Assembly (NCBI RefSeq): GCF_002205645.1
Contig: NZ_NIOF01000007.1
Span: 292,574-356,573 of the forward strand
Length of the DNA: 64,000 bases
Direction of reading: 5' to 3'
Source: Roseateles aquatilis
Lineage (GTDB): Bacteria > Pseudomonadota > Gammaproteobacteria > Burkholderiales > Burkholderiaceae_C
Below the pieces are notes generated by a model. It searched no databases and had not been told where the DNA came from. It saw only the letters and a list, made by a program, of their open reading frames with translations. This document shows, one piece after another, positions 55,036-63,887 of the stretch (position 1 is its first letter; every line of letters starts with the position of its first letter). Made by a program: the position numbers and the translations under genes.

Positions 55036-55557
55036 ATGGACAACCTGCCCGAGACCCCCACGCTGACGCTCGTCCGCGCCGCGCCCGACGATCTGCCGCG
55101 CATCGAGAACCTGATGCAGTTCTACAACTACGACCTGAGCGAGTGGACGCCGGTCGCGTTCGCGCCGGAAGGGCGCTACCAGCTGCGACCGAAGGCGCCG
55201 TACTGGGCACAGCCGGGCGTGCATCCGTTCCTGATCTGGGTCGGCGACGAGCTGGCCGGCTTCGCGGTCGTGGATGACGAGTGCGAGTCGACCGACGCGG
55301 ACCACAACATGGGCTACTTCTTCCTGGCGCGCGGCTATCGCGGTCACGGCCTCGCGGCGCGCGCGGCGGGCGAGGTGCTGAGCCGCTTCCCCGGCCGCTG
55401 GGAGGTCTATCACCTGATGGCCAACACACCGGCCGCGCAATTCTGGCCCGGCGTCATCCGCGCGCACGCCGTCGGCGACATCGCCCGCGAGGTGAGGACG
55501 CTGCACGGGGACGAGTGCTGCCTGTACCGATTCATCGTCGGCGTGTCGCCGGTTTGA
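55036..55557 (+). CDS. GNAT-family N-acetyltransferase
   Basis: This 173-residue protein has a GNAT fold: beta-strand LVRAAPDDLPRIENLMQFYNYDLS, MGYFFLARGYRGHGLAARAA (acetyl-CoA pyrophosphate loop R-x2-G-x-G) and a CCLYRFIV end strand. It lies 64 nt after the oxidoreductase gene and may share its transcript. The acceptor is unknown. Confidence 0.87.
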   Translation: MDNLPETPTLTLVRAAPDDLPRIENLMQFYNYDLSEWTPVAFAPEGRYQLRPKAPYWAQPGVHPFLIWVGDELAGFAVVDDECESTDADHNMGYFFLARGYRGHGLAARAAGEVLSRFPGRWEVYHLMANTPAAQFWPGVIRAHAVGDIAREVRTLHGDECCLYRFIVGVSPV

Positions 55558-55612
55558 TCTCGGTATCCTTGCCGTTCGACGCTCCTTCACCGCTCACCGC
55601 AGAGGATCCGCC

Positions 55613-56254
55613 ATGCAGCTCATCGGCATGCTCGACTCCCCCTACGTCCGCCGCACCGCGATCGCGATGCTGCTGCTCGGCCTGCGCTTTGAGCATCGGT
55701 CGCTCTCGGTGTTCCGGACCTTCGACGAGTTCAGCCGCATCAACCCGGTCGTCAAGGCACCGACCTTTGTCTGCGACGACGGCATGGTGCTGATGGATTC
55801 GACGCTGATCCTGCAGTACGCGCAGTCGCTGTCGCCAGGCCGCCCGCTGCTGCCGCCGAGCGACCCCGCCCTGCGGCGCGCGCTGCGCATCGTCGGCCTG
55901 GCGATGGCCGTCTGCGACAAGAGCGTGCAGGCCGTCTACGAGCAGCAATTGCGCCCGGACGACAAGCAGCACGCACCGTGGCTGACCCGCGTGACGGGAC
56001 AGTTGGGCGCGGCGTTGATCGAGCTGGAGAAGGAGTTGCAGCGGGCGCCACTGTCGACCGAGCGCGACACGATCGGCCTGGCGGGCATCAGCGTCGGCGT
56101 GGCCTGGGAATTCGTTCGGCAGATGGTGCCGGAGCTGCTGCCGCCGGCGGATCAGCTGCAGACGCTGATCACCTACGCGACCGCGGTCGAGCAATTGCCG
56201 GAGTTCGGTGCCGCGCCTCACGGCGACGGCACCGTTCAGCCGGTGGGCGGCTGA
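55613..56254 (+). CDS. Glutathione S-transferase family protein
   Basis: This 213-residue protein has an N-terminal thioredoxin-like domain (MQLIGMLDSPYVRRTAIAML, VKAPTFVCDDG with the cis-Pro position, MDSTLILQYA with the Ser of the glutathione site) and a helical C-terminal domain. The Ser9 before PYVRR is the probable catalytic residue. A role in detoxification is inferred. Confidence 0.9.
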   Translation: MQLIGMLDSPYVRRTAIAMLLLGLRFEHRSLSVFRTFDEFSRINPVVKAPTFVCDDGMVLMDSTLILQYAQSLSPGRPLLPPSDPALRRALRIVGLAMAVCDKSVQAVYEQQLRPDDKQHAPWLTRVTGQLGAALIELEKELQRAPLSTERDTIGLAGISVGVAWEFVRQMVPELLPPADQLQTLITYATAVEQLPEFGAAPHGDGTVQPVGG

Positions 56255-56288
56255 ATCCGGCTCAAGGGACGGCGAGACAAGCGCCCGT

Positions 56289-56678
56289 TCAGGCGAGGCG
56301 CGCTTCGGTGCGAGGCAGTGACTTGACCAGGTAGTGCAGCACGACGGCGATGCCCAGCAGCACCGTCAGCCCCACCGCCCACACGATCCAGACCACCGGC
56401 ACCAGCCAGCCGACCGCCGCGCCCGCCATCGGGGCGCCGTTGCCGGCGATCTCCAGCAGCCACTGGACGAAGCCTTGCAGCATCGTCAGCAGGCCGGTGT
56501 CCAGGAAGGGCTCGACCCAGGCGGGGAACTTGAACTCGGTCGCGGCCTTGCCCAGTTCGACGGCCTGGCCGGTGGAAAGAGCCTCCACCGTCCAGCGCAC
56601 CAGGGACGCCGCGGCCCAGGCCAGCCCGCTCCACAGGAGCGCGAACAGGCCGGCGACGGACCACAGGAAAGTTTTCAT
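56289..56678 (-). CDS. Small membrane protein downstream of BI-1-like gene
   Basis: This 129-residue protein has two hydrophobic regions: the N-terminus (SVAGLFALLWSGLAWAAASL) and about residues 80-115 (VGWLVPVVWIVWAVGLTVLL, GIAVVLHYLV). It begins 18 nt after the BI-1-like gene, so the two are probably co-transcribed. No known family is recognised. Confidence 0.75.
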   Translation of the reverse strand: MKTFLWSVAGLFALLWSGLAWAAASLVRWTVEALSTGQAVELGKAATEFKFPAWVEPFLDTGLLTMLQGFVQWLLEIAGNGAPMAGAAVGWLVPVVWIVWAVGLTVLLGIAVVLHYLVKSLPRTEARLA

Positions 56679-56695
56679 CGATTCGGTCCGGGCGA

Positions 56696-57412
56696 TCAGT
56701 CGTCGCTGTTGCCGCCGGCGAAGCCGAAGATGCTCAGCAGGCTGGTGAACAGGTTGAACAGCGAGACGAACAGGCTGACCGTGGCCATCACGTAGTTCCG
56801 CTCGCCGCCGTTCACGATCATGCTGGTGTGGAACAGGATCATGCCCACCGACAGCAGCGCCACCACGCCCGACACCACCATGGACAGCAGCGGCATCTGG
56901 AAGAACAGATTGGCCAGCGACGCCAGGATCGCGATGATCATGCCGGCGAACAGGAAGCCGCCCATGAAGCTGAAGTCCTTCTTGGTGGCCAGCACGTAGG
57001 CGGACAGGACCAGGAAGGTGGCGCCGGTGGTGCCCAGGGCCATCGCGATCGTGGTCGCGCCGCCGGGCAGGTTCAGGATCGCGCTCAGCATCGGGCCGAG
57101 CGTGTAGCCCATGAAGCCGGTCAGCACGAACACCAGCGGCACGGACGCGGCGCTGTTCTGCGTCTTGTGGATCGCGAACAGCAGACCGAAGTAGCCCACC
57201 AGCGTCAGGATCATGCCGGCCGCGGGCAGCCGGAAGGCCACCGCCGCCGCCGCGACGGCGCCGCTGAACAGCAGCGTCATCGACAGCAGCGCGTACGTGT
57301 TGCGCAGCACGCGCGCGACGTCGGCGCGCTGGGAGAAGACGGCCTGGCCGTCGGAGGCGGACGCGGGCGTCCAGGCCGAGGGGGACGCCGGTTGTCGTTG
57401 GAAGTCGCTCAT
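56696..57412 (-). CDS. Bax inhibitor-1/YccA family membrane protein
   Basis: This 238-residue protein has seven predicted helices and the BI-1 features LRNTYALLSMTLLFSG, TGFMGYTLGP and MIVNGGERNYVMATVSLF. YccA-type members modulate the FtsH protease at the inner membrane. The ATG at 57412 was chosen; the longer frame has no ribosome site. It is followed by a small membrane protein gene. Confidence 0.93.
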   Translation of the reverse strand: MSDFQRQPASPSAWTPASASDGQAVFSQRADVARVLRNTYALLSMTLLFSGAVAAAAVAFRLPAAGMILTLVGYFGLLFAIHKTQNSAASVPLVFVLTGFMGYTLGPMLSAILNLPGGATTIAMALGTTGATFLVLSAYVLATKKDFSFMGGFLFAGMIIAILASLANLFFQMPLLSMVVSGVVALLSVGMILFHTSMIVNGGERNYVMATVSLFVSLFNLFTSLLSIFGFAGGNSDD

Positions 57413-57511
57413 GACGGGTACTCCTTGAGCCGTTGGACAGGAGCGCGCTTGACGCGCGCATGAAGGGCGGACCTTAGCGCCGCCAGCCAATCCTAAAAAC
57501 CTGCTATTTAC

Positions 57512-58450
57512 TTAATTATTTGAAGTAATTTCCGATTCAGTCCGCACTTCGATGTCGTGGGGTGCGCGACGCTGCCCGAGCAGCTTGGCGACCAGCGGAT
57601 GGTTCTGGCCGCGACGCGAATAGATCGCATGGACGTCCTCCATCACCTCGGTCTGGCCGAGCAAGTGCAGACCGGTCATCGACAGGTCGTCGCCGCCCAG
57701 GCGGCTGACCGGGAACACACCCAGGCCGCGGGCGGCGAAGACGCTCATCAGGGCGCTGTCCTCGAACTCGCCGACGATCTGCGGACGGATGTGGTGCTGT
57801 TCGAACCAGCGCTCGATCCCCGAGCGCAGCGACGCGTGGCGGGTGGGCAGCAGCACCGGCAGCGACTCGAGGTTGTAGGGGAAGCCCTTGTTGGGCGCGC
57901 GACGGGCGCGCTCGACCAGATCGGCCGTGCCATACCAGTCCACCGGCGTGCTCGCCAGCAACTGGCTGGTGATGCGAAGTGTCGGATTGACGGGGGCTGG
58001 TTGGTCAGTGAGCACTAAATCCAGATGATGGAGGGCGAGCTCGCCGAGCAGTTGGTCGACCTCTCCTTCATGGCAGATCAACCGCAGCTGCGGGGTGTCC
58101 AGCACCGGTGCCAGCAGGGCGTGGGCGGCCAGTTTGGAGAGCCCGTCCGACAGTCCCACCGACAACCGCTGCACGCGTTGCGTGGCGGCCTCGTGCACCT
58201 CGTTGGGCACCATCTGGCCGATCTGGAAGATCTCTTCGGCCCGCGCGAAGGCGGCCTGCCCGGCCTCCGTCAGCACCAGGCCGCGGCCCTCGGGCTTGAG
58301 CAATTGATGCCCCAGGGAGCGCTCCAGCTCGCGGACCTGCGCGCTGATCGTCTGCACCGCCATGCCGAGGCGATCGGCCGCGCGGGCGAAGCCGCCCTCC
58401 TTGGCGACGACCCAGAAGTAGTGCAGATGACGATAGTTGAGGACGGACAT
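57512..58450 (-). CDS. nhaR: LysR-family regulator, NhaR-like
   Basis: This 312-residue regulator has an N-terminal HTH (LNYRHLHYFWVVAKEGGFARAA and VQTISAQVRELERSLGHQLL), which is the characteristic NhaR start, and a full effector domain. NhaR senses sodium and activates Na+/H+ antiporters and related genes. No antiporter gene is adjacent, so the target is elsewhere or different. Confidence 0.85.
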   Translation of the reverse strand: MSVLNYRHLHYFWVVAKEGGFARAADRLGMAVQTISAQVRELERSLGHQLLKPEGRGLVLTEAGQAAFARAEEIFQIGQMVPNEVHEAATQRVQRLSVGLSDGLSKLAAHALLAPVLDTPQLRLICHEGEVDQLLGELALHHLDLVLTDQPAPVNPTLRITSQLLASTPVDWYGTADLVERARRAPNKGFPYNLESLPVLLPTRHASLRSGIERWFEQHHIRPQIVGEFEDSALMSVFAARGLGVFPVSRLGGDDLSMTGLHLLGQTEVMEDVHAIYSRRGQNHPLVAKLLGQRRAPHDIEVRTESEITSNN

Positions 58451-58488
58451 GGCAGGGCCTCTGTAAATAACGAACCTGGATGATAACC

Positions 58489-58509
58489 AACTTCGCTTAA
58501 ACGGAAGTT
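58489..58509 (-). promoter_or_regulatory. AACTTC-N9-GAAGTT palindrome upstream of nhaR-like gene
   Basis: The perfect 6-bp arms with a 9-nt centre lie 39 nt before the start at 58450 in an AT-rich stretch. The length matches a LysR-type T-N11-A box, so it may be an autoregulatory site. Confidence 0.4.
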
Positions 58510-58719
58510 AAGACGAGCTAGTTTAAGGTTTTTCCGTGCACATTGAAGGGATGGCGTGATTGCGTCGGCCTCCCCCTGAAATGGCTCCGCGGGTGTCTGG
58601 TGGTCGGACCCGCGTGCAGTCTGTGAGCTCATCGGTTCGGTTCATCGCGAGATCGATGCGTGACATCCTGCCGCTGTCTACAGTGCGCTCATCCCTGGAT
58701 TTCCGCGAAGGAGTGCGTC

Positions 58720-58926
58720 ATGGGCTTCATCGGCCTGATGTTCTGGTTGATCCTGTTCGTGCTGTGCTGGCCGCTGGCGCTGATGGCGCTGCTGATGTGG
58801 CCGCTGGTCTGGCTGCTGACCTTGCCGTTCCGGCTGATCGGGCTGAGCGTCGAGGCGGTGTTCGCGCTGCTCAAGGCGATCCTGTTCCTGCCGGCGCGGG
58901 TGCTGGGCTGGCGTCCGGCGCGCTGA
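58720..58926 (+). CDS. Small hydrophobic membrane protein
   Basis: This 68-residue protein is almost wholly hydrophobic, with two or three helices (FWLILFVLCWPLALMALLMW and WLLTLPFRLIGLSVEAVFAL). It starts after AAGGAG at good spacing. It is a two-helix inner-membrane protein of unknown role. Confidence 0.7.
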   Translation: MGFIGLMFWLILFVLCWPLALMALLMWPLVWLLTLPFRLIGLSVEAVFALLKAILFLPARVLGWRPAR

Positions 58927-59062
58927 TCGGTGCCGGCTCGCCCGGGCGCCCAGACGTCCGTCCGACCGGCGCCGGGAATGCCTCGGAATCGGCACGCGCC
59001 GGCAGCCTCCCGGCCCCGGCGCGCGCATCAGCGGGAAATCAGCAGGAAAAACCCGGTCGCGA

Positions 59063-60283
59063 TCAGATCGCGTCCAGGCCCGCCTGCAAGTCGTTGCGCA
59101 GGTCCTCGACGTCCTCGATGCCCGCGGAGATCCGCACCAGCGAATCGGTGATGCCCAGCCGCTCGCGCGTGGCCACCGGAATGGACGCGTGCGTCATCAG
59201 GGCCGGCAGGGAGATCAGGCTCTCGACGCCGCCCAGGCTTTCGGCCAGCGAGAAGATGCGCACCCGCTCCAGGAAGCGCCGGGCGCCGGCCAGGTCGGTG
59301 TCCAGCTGGACACTGATCATCCCGCCGCCGCCGCGCATCTGGCGCCGGGCGAGCGCCTGTTGCGGATGGCTTTCCAGGCCCGGGTAATGGACGCGGCGCA
59401 CCTTGGGCTGCCCCTCCAGCCAGCGCGCGAGATCCAGCGCGCTCTCGTTGTGGCGCGCCATGCGCAGCGCCAGCGTCTTGAGCCCGCGCAGCGCGAGGAA
59501 GCTGTCGAACGGACCGGCGATCGAGCCGACCGCGTTGTGCAGGAACTCCAGTTGCTCGCGCAGCGCGGCCTGGCGCTGCTCGCCGCCGACGACGACCACG
59601 CCGGAGATCACGTCGCTGTGGCCGTTCAGGTACTTGGTCGCCGAATGCATCACCGCGTCGAAACCCAGTTCCAGCGGCCGCTGCGCCCACGGGCTGGCGA
59701 AGGTGTTGTCCGCGACGGCGAGCGCGCCATGCGCCCGCGCGATCTGCGCGACGGCGGCCAGATCGGTCAGCTTCAGCAACGGATTGCTGGGCGTCTCGAT
59801 CCAGATCATCTTCGTCTCGGGACGCAGCGCCGCGCGCACCTGCTCCGGATCGCTGCTGTCGACGTAGGTGACCTGCAGTCCGGCGCTGCGCTTGCGCACG
59901 CGCTCGAACAACCGGTAGCTGCCGCCGTAGAGATCGTCCCCGGCGACGATGTGCGCGCCGGCGTCCAGCGTGTCCAGCACCGTCGCCATCGCCGCCAGCC
60001 CGGACGAGAAGGCGTAGCCCTGCACGCCGCCCTCCAGGCTCGCGACCGCCCGCTCATAGGCCTGGCGGGTCGGGTTGTGGGTGCGGCCGTACTCGTAGCC
60101 CTGGTGCACGCCGGGGCTCTGCTGGCGGTAGGTGGACGTCGCGTAGATCGGCGGCATCACGGCGCCGGTCAGCGGATCGGGATGTTGGCCGCCGTGGATC
60201 GCTCGCGTGTCGAAGCGCAGCGACGCGTCGTCGTGGCCGAGATCCTGGCCGTGGGAGGTGTCGTTCTTGGGGGACTGGCTCAT
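59063..60283 (-). CDS. Cystathionine gamma-lyase/synthase (PLP, Cys/Met metabolism)
   Basis: This 406-residue enzyme of the Cys/Met PLP family has FDTRAIHGGQHPDP, YEYGRTHNPTR and the PLP lysine in SATKYLNGHSD. Its ATG overlaps the stop of the cystathionine beta-synthase gene by 4 bp, so together they run reverse transsulfuration: homocysteine + serine to cystathionine to cysteine. That context favours gamma-lyase over gamma-synthase. Confidence 0.92.
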   Translation of the reverse strand: MSQSPKNDTSHGQDLGHDDASLRFDTRAIHGGQHPDPLTGAVMPPIYATSTYRQQSPGVHQGYEYGRTHNPTRQAYERAVASLEGGVQGYAFSSGLAAMATVLDTLDAGAHIVAGDDLYGGSYRLFERVRKRSAGLQVTYVDSSDPEQVRAALRPETKMIWIETPSNPLLKLTDLAAVAQIARAHGALAVADNTFASPWAQRPLELGFDAVMHSATKYLNGHSDVISGVVVVGGEQRQAALREQLEFLHNAVGSIAGPFDSFLALRGLKTLALRMARHNESALDLARWLEGQPKVRRVHYPGLESHPQQALARRQMRGGGGMISVQLDTDLAGARRFLERVRIFSLAESLGGVESLISLPALMTHASIPVATRERLGITDSLVRISAGIEDVEDLRNDLQAGLDAI

Positions 60284-61716
60284 GACAAGCCCTTTCGCAG
60301 GTGGTTCAACAGGTCGAATCGGGTCACCAGGCCGTAGAAGCCGCGGTCGTCGGCGATCACGGCGACCAGGCCCTTGCGCAGTTGCGCGATCAGGTCGGAC
60401 AGCGGCGCGTTCGGCGGCAAGGTCTGCACATCATGGCTCATCGCGCTGTCGACGCTGTCCTTGAAGTGGCGCGCATCCATGTGCATCTGCGCCAGCAGGT
60501 CGGACTCGTCCAGCAGCCCGACCAGCCGGCCGCCCCGCAGCACCGGCAGCTGCGAGACCTCCGCCTGCCGCATGCGCGAGAAGGCGGTGGCCAGCGTGTC
60601 CTCCGGGCTGACGCTGACGACGGCGCCGTCCTCGGCGCGGCGCGCGATCAGGTCGCGCAGGTCGCCCTTGGTGGCGCGCTGGAGCAGGCCCTGGTCGAAC
60701 ATCCACGGGTCGTTGTAGACCTTCGAGAGATACCGGGTGCCGGTGTCGCAAACGAAGGTGACGACGCGTTTGGGCGTGGTCTGCGCGCGGCAGTACTTCA
60801 GCGCCGCGGCCAGCAGCGTGCCGGTCGAGGAGCCGGCCAGGATGCCCTCGGCCTTGTACAGGTCGCGGGCGGTGGCGAAGCTCTCCTGGTCGGTGATCGC
60901 ATAGGCCTGCCTCACGCCGCCGAGGTCCGCGATCGGCGGCACGAAGTCCTCGCCGATGCCCTCGACGGCCCAGGAGCCGGCCTCGCCGTAGCTGCCGGTC
61001 TCGACATAGTCCTTGAGGATGGAGCCGGCCGGATCGGCCAGCACGACCTCCAGGCCCGGACGCACCTTCGCGAAAAAACGCGACAGGCCGGTCAGCGTGC
61101 CGCCGGAGCCGACGCCGCACACCAGCGCATCGATGCGGTGGCCGACCTGCTGCCAGATCTCCGGGCCGGTGGTGGTCTCGTGCGCGAGCGGGTTGTTGGG
61201 GTTGTTGAACTGGTCGGCGTACCAGGCGCCGGGAATGTCGGCGACCAGCCGCGCGGCGCGGTCCTGGTAGTAGTCGGGATGGCCCTTGCCGACGTCGGAG
61301 CGCGTGATGTGGACCTCGGCGCCGAGCGCCTTGAGCTGCAGCACTTTCTCCGCGGACATCTTGTCCGGCACGACCAGCGCGACGCGATAGCCCTTGGCCC
61401 GCGCGACCAGCGCCAGACCGAGCCCGGTGTTGCCCGCGGTCGCCTCGACGACGGTGCCGCCGGGCGGGAGCAGGCCGTCGCGCTCGGCGGCCTCGATCAT
61501 GGACAGGCCGATGCGGTCCTTGATCGAGCCTCCAGGGTTCTGCGACTCCAGCTTGAGGAACAGCTGGCAGGGGCCGGTGTCGAGCCGGTTGACGGGCACC
61601 AGCGGCGTGTTGCCGATCAGGTCCAGCACCGCCGGCCGGTCGAGCCGCCGGGCGGCCGGGTTGGTGGCCGCGTCGACGGCGGGGTGGGCGGTGGAAGTCG
61701 TCTCCGTGGCACTCAT
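60280..61716 (-). CDS. Cystathionine beta-synthase with CBS-domain pair
   Basis: This 478-residue PLP enzyme has VLDLIGNTPLVPVNRL and the PLP lysine in GGSIKDRIGLSMI, the phosphate loop GVGSGGTLTGL, and C-terminal CBS domains (about 355-475, VSPEDTLATAFSRM, LVGLLDESDLL). It condenses serine and homocysteine. The CBS pair is the usual regulatory part. It is first in a two-gene operon with cystathionine gamma-lyase. AAGGAG precedes the ATG. Confidence 0.94.
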   Translation of the reverse strand: MSATETTSTAHPAVDAATNPAARRLDRPAVLDLIGNTPLVPVNRLDTGPCQLFLKLESQNPGGSIKDRIGLSMIEAAERDGLLPPGGTVVEATAGNTGLGLALVARAKGYRVALVVPDKMSAEKVLQLKALGAEVHITRSDVGKGHPDYYQDRAARLVADIPGAWYADQFNNPNNPLAHETTTGPEIWQQVGHRIDALVCGVGSGGTLTGLSRFFAKVRPGLEVVLADPAGSILKDYVETGSYGEAGSWAVEGIGEDFVPPIADLGGVRQAYAITDQESFATARDLYKAEGILAGSSTGTLLAAALKYCRAQTTPKRVVTFVCDTGTRYLSKVYNDPWMFDQGLLQRATKGDLRDLIARRAEDGAVVSVSPEDTLATAFSRMRQAEVSQLPVLRGGRLVGLLDESDLLAQMHMDARHFKDSVDSAMSHDVQTLPPNAPLSDLIAQLRKGLVAVIADDRGFYGLVTRFDLLNHLRKGLS

Positions 61717-62333
61717 GCGCGCTCCTTTGATCCTGGTGGGACGGGGGTCGGGGCGTCGCGGCCGGCGGGGTAGGCCGGACGCGAGCAAACCGCGCAGCGT
61801 ATCGCCGGGAGCGGATGGCTCCAAGCGCGGTCTTCGCGGCAGCTTATCCGCGGATCGTCCATGCGGCCACGGGGGACGGGCATCGCCCCTTCGGCGGCGA
61901 TGGGGACGCGCGATTCCCGCGCATGCATATGCCCATCCCTTCGTTCCGTCGACGGGGCTCGACGCCTAAGCTGACACCCATATCCTATGGAGGGCTGAAG
62001 ACGACCCAGCAATGATCACCTTGTCATCCGATGCGAGCACGCCCCGGCTTCGGCCGGGGCGTTCCTACATCTGGGGTCGACCTTTCGCCGGCATGCCGGC
62101 CGCATCGCCCACCTGTCCTTCGCCAGTGTTCCGCCAGGCCCTGCGCTGGCGCCCGACGCGAGCGCGTCCACGCGTATCTGCGAGGCGGACTACGGAACTC
62201 GGTGGGGATGACTGGAAGATGAACTGAAACGTGCCGGTGACGGCGCAGGGGAAGCGGATCAATCTTGCGGCTTCGCGATCCGATGCGTGTGTCGAGTCAC
62301 CGATCTGGTTTCGGTGGCGACGCTTCGGAGCGA
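61717..62333. other. Intergenic stretch before VapBC
   Basis: About 600 bp without a convincing gene. It contains a UUCG-loop hairpin at 62040-62061. Short open frames here have no ribosome site or family match. A broken gene or spacer is likely. Confidence 0.45.
62040..62061 (+). terminator. Hairpin with UUCG loop
   Basis: CGCCCCGGC (62040-62048) pairs with GCCGGGGCG (62053-62061) across TTCG, followed by TTCC. It may terminate an upstream transcript. Confidence 0.45.
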
Positions 62334-62351
62334 TTGCCGCAAAGGACAGTC

Positions 62352-62567
62352 ATGATCGACCCAGCCCTCTTCCAACGCGCCTTGGCGGTGGCCGACGAGC
62401 CAATGGACGAGAAGAACCTCATCAACACCGCGCTCCGCGCATTCATCGCTCGACAAGCGCAGCTCCGGCTGGCCGAAATGGGAGGCATCGCGCCCGACCT
62501 CCCGGACATTCCGCGTCGTCGCCAGGAGCCGGCGGACCCGGAGGATCTGGAGGACCTTCAAGCATGA
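62352..62567 (+). CDS. vapB: VapB-type antitoxin
   Basis: This antitoxin is 71 residues from the ATG at 62352. The helix AVADEPMDEKNLINTALRAF and the RQAQLRLAEMGG turn match VapB of the ribbon-helix-helix type. AAGGAC precedes the ATG. An in-frame TTG at 62334 would add the residues before TVMID that complete the N-terminal beta strand, so the start may be there. The stop overlaps vapC by 4 bp. Confidence 0.83.
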   Translation: MIDPALFQRALAVADEPMDEKNLINTALRAFIARQAQLRLAEMGGIAPDLPDIPRRRQEPADPEDLEDLQA

Positions 62568-62995
62568 AAGTCGTCGTGGACACCTCGGTCTGGATCGACC
62601 ACTTCCGTCGGCACAACCCCACCCTCCTCGATCTGCTCGAGACGAAAGTGGTCCTCGCCCATCCCATGATCCTTGGCGAGTTGCGCTGTGGCACGTTGCC
62701 TGCGCCACGTGCAAAGGCGCTCCGCGCGCTGGATGAGTTGGAATACAGCGCGCCCGTCAGCATTGATGAAGTCATCAGCCTGATCGAGGAGGAGCAGATC
62801 TTCGGCAAGGGGTGTGGGCTGGTCGACCTCTCGCTGCTGATGTCGACGCTCAAGACCCCGGGCGCACGACTATGGGCCTTCGACAGGCGGCTGCAGGCAC
62901 TGGCGAAACGGCTCGGCGTCGCTCACGCCGAGCTGCCGCCAGCGATGAGTCAGCGGACGGCCCCCGAGGTCACCGCTGCATCCCCCATCGCCTGA
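62564..62995 (+). CDS. vapC: VapC PIN-domain toxin
   Basis: This 143-residue PIN-domain RNase has VVVDTSVWIDHF with the catalytic D6, the conserved Glu in LGELRCG, and later acidic residues in GLVDLSLL. VapC toxins cut tRNA or rRNA and are neutralised by the adjacent VapB. The 3' end overlaps the convergent ABC permease gene by 26 bp. Confidence 0.9.
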   Translation: MKVVVDTSVWIDHFRRHNPTLLDLLETKVVLAHPMILGELRCGTLPAPRAKALRALDELEYSAPVSIDEVISLIEEEQIFGKGCGLVDLSLLMSTLKTPGARLWAFDRRLQALAKRLGVAHAELPPAMSQRTAPEVTAASPIA

Positions 62996-63887
62996 CCGTC
63001 ACCCGCTCCACCGTGCTGAACACCAGCCGCTCGACCAGCCACCCGATCAGGATCACCAACGCCAGGCCGGCGAAGACCCGATCGGTCATCAGCTCGTTGC
63101 GGTTCTGGAAGATGTACCAGCCCAGCCCGCCCTGGCCCGACGAGGCACCGAAGAACAGCTCGGCCGCGATCAAGGTGCGCCACGCGAAGGCCCATCCCAC
63201 GCGCAGGCCGGAGAGGATGGCCGGCAAGGCCGCCGGCAGCAGGATCTGCCACACATAACGCGGTCCCGTGAGGCCGTAGTTGCGGCCCGCCATGCGCAGC
63301 GTCTCCGGCACCGAGGCGAAGCCCGCGGAAGCCGCCAGCGCCAACGGCCACAACACCGCATGCACGAGCACGAAGATCAGGCTCGTCGCGCCCAGCCCGA
63401 ACCACAGCAGCGCGAGCGGCAGCAACGCGATCGCGGGCAGCGGATTGAACATCGCCGTCAGGCTCGACAGCAGGTCGCGGCCCCAGCGTGACGACGTGGC
63501 CAGCGCGGTCAGGCCCAGCGCCAGCACGACGCCGAGCGCATACCCCTGCAGCAGCAACTTCAGCGACAGCGCTGCGCGCAGCAGCAACTCGCCGTTCACG
63601 AGGCCTTCCCACAGCGCGCGCGACGCGGCGGTGAACGTCGGCAGCAGCAGCTCGTTGTCGGCCAGACGGGCGGCGACTTCCCACAAGCCGGCCAGCAACA
63701 CCAGCAGCAACGCCTGCCGCCAGGCGCTCGAATCCAGCAAGCGGCGCCACAGGCTCTTTGTCTCGGCCGGGGCCGGTGTGTAGGCCGCCAGCGGGACGTC
63801 GCGCTCGGCTCGCCGCGGCGGATCCTGAAGGCGGGGCGAGGTGGCGGCGGCGCCCCGAGGGCCGCCATGCCGTGCGGTAACGATCAT
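62970..63887 (-). CDS. ABC transporter permease (SsuC/TauC-type)
   Basis: This 305-residue permease has about six helices and the EAA-loop motif FASVPETLRMAGRNYGLTGPR, which contacts the ATPase. It belongs to the sulfonate/taurine/nitrate group. AAGGGAG precedes the ATG at 63887. The ATPase and binding-protein genes would be outside the window upstream. The substrate is not clear. Confidence 0.88.
   Translation of the reverse strand: MIVTARHGGPRGAAATSPRLQDPPRRAERDVPLAAYTPAPAETKSLWRRLLDSSAWRQALLLVLLAGLWEVAARLADNELLLPTFTAASRALWEGLVNGELLLRAALSLKLLLQGYALGVVLALGLTALATSSRWGRDLLSSLTAMFNPLPAIALLPLALLWFGLGATSLIFVLVHAVLWPLALAASAGFASVPETLRMAGRNYGLTGPRYVWQILLPAALPAILSGLRVGWAFAWRTLIAAELFFGASSGQGGLGWYIFQNRNELMTDRVFAGLALVILIGWLVERLVFSTVERVTVRRWGMQR

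Noticed and set aside
61815..62015. 66-residue frame before VapBC
   Set aside because: No ribosome site, no motif, and atypical composition.
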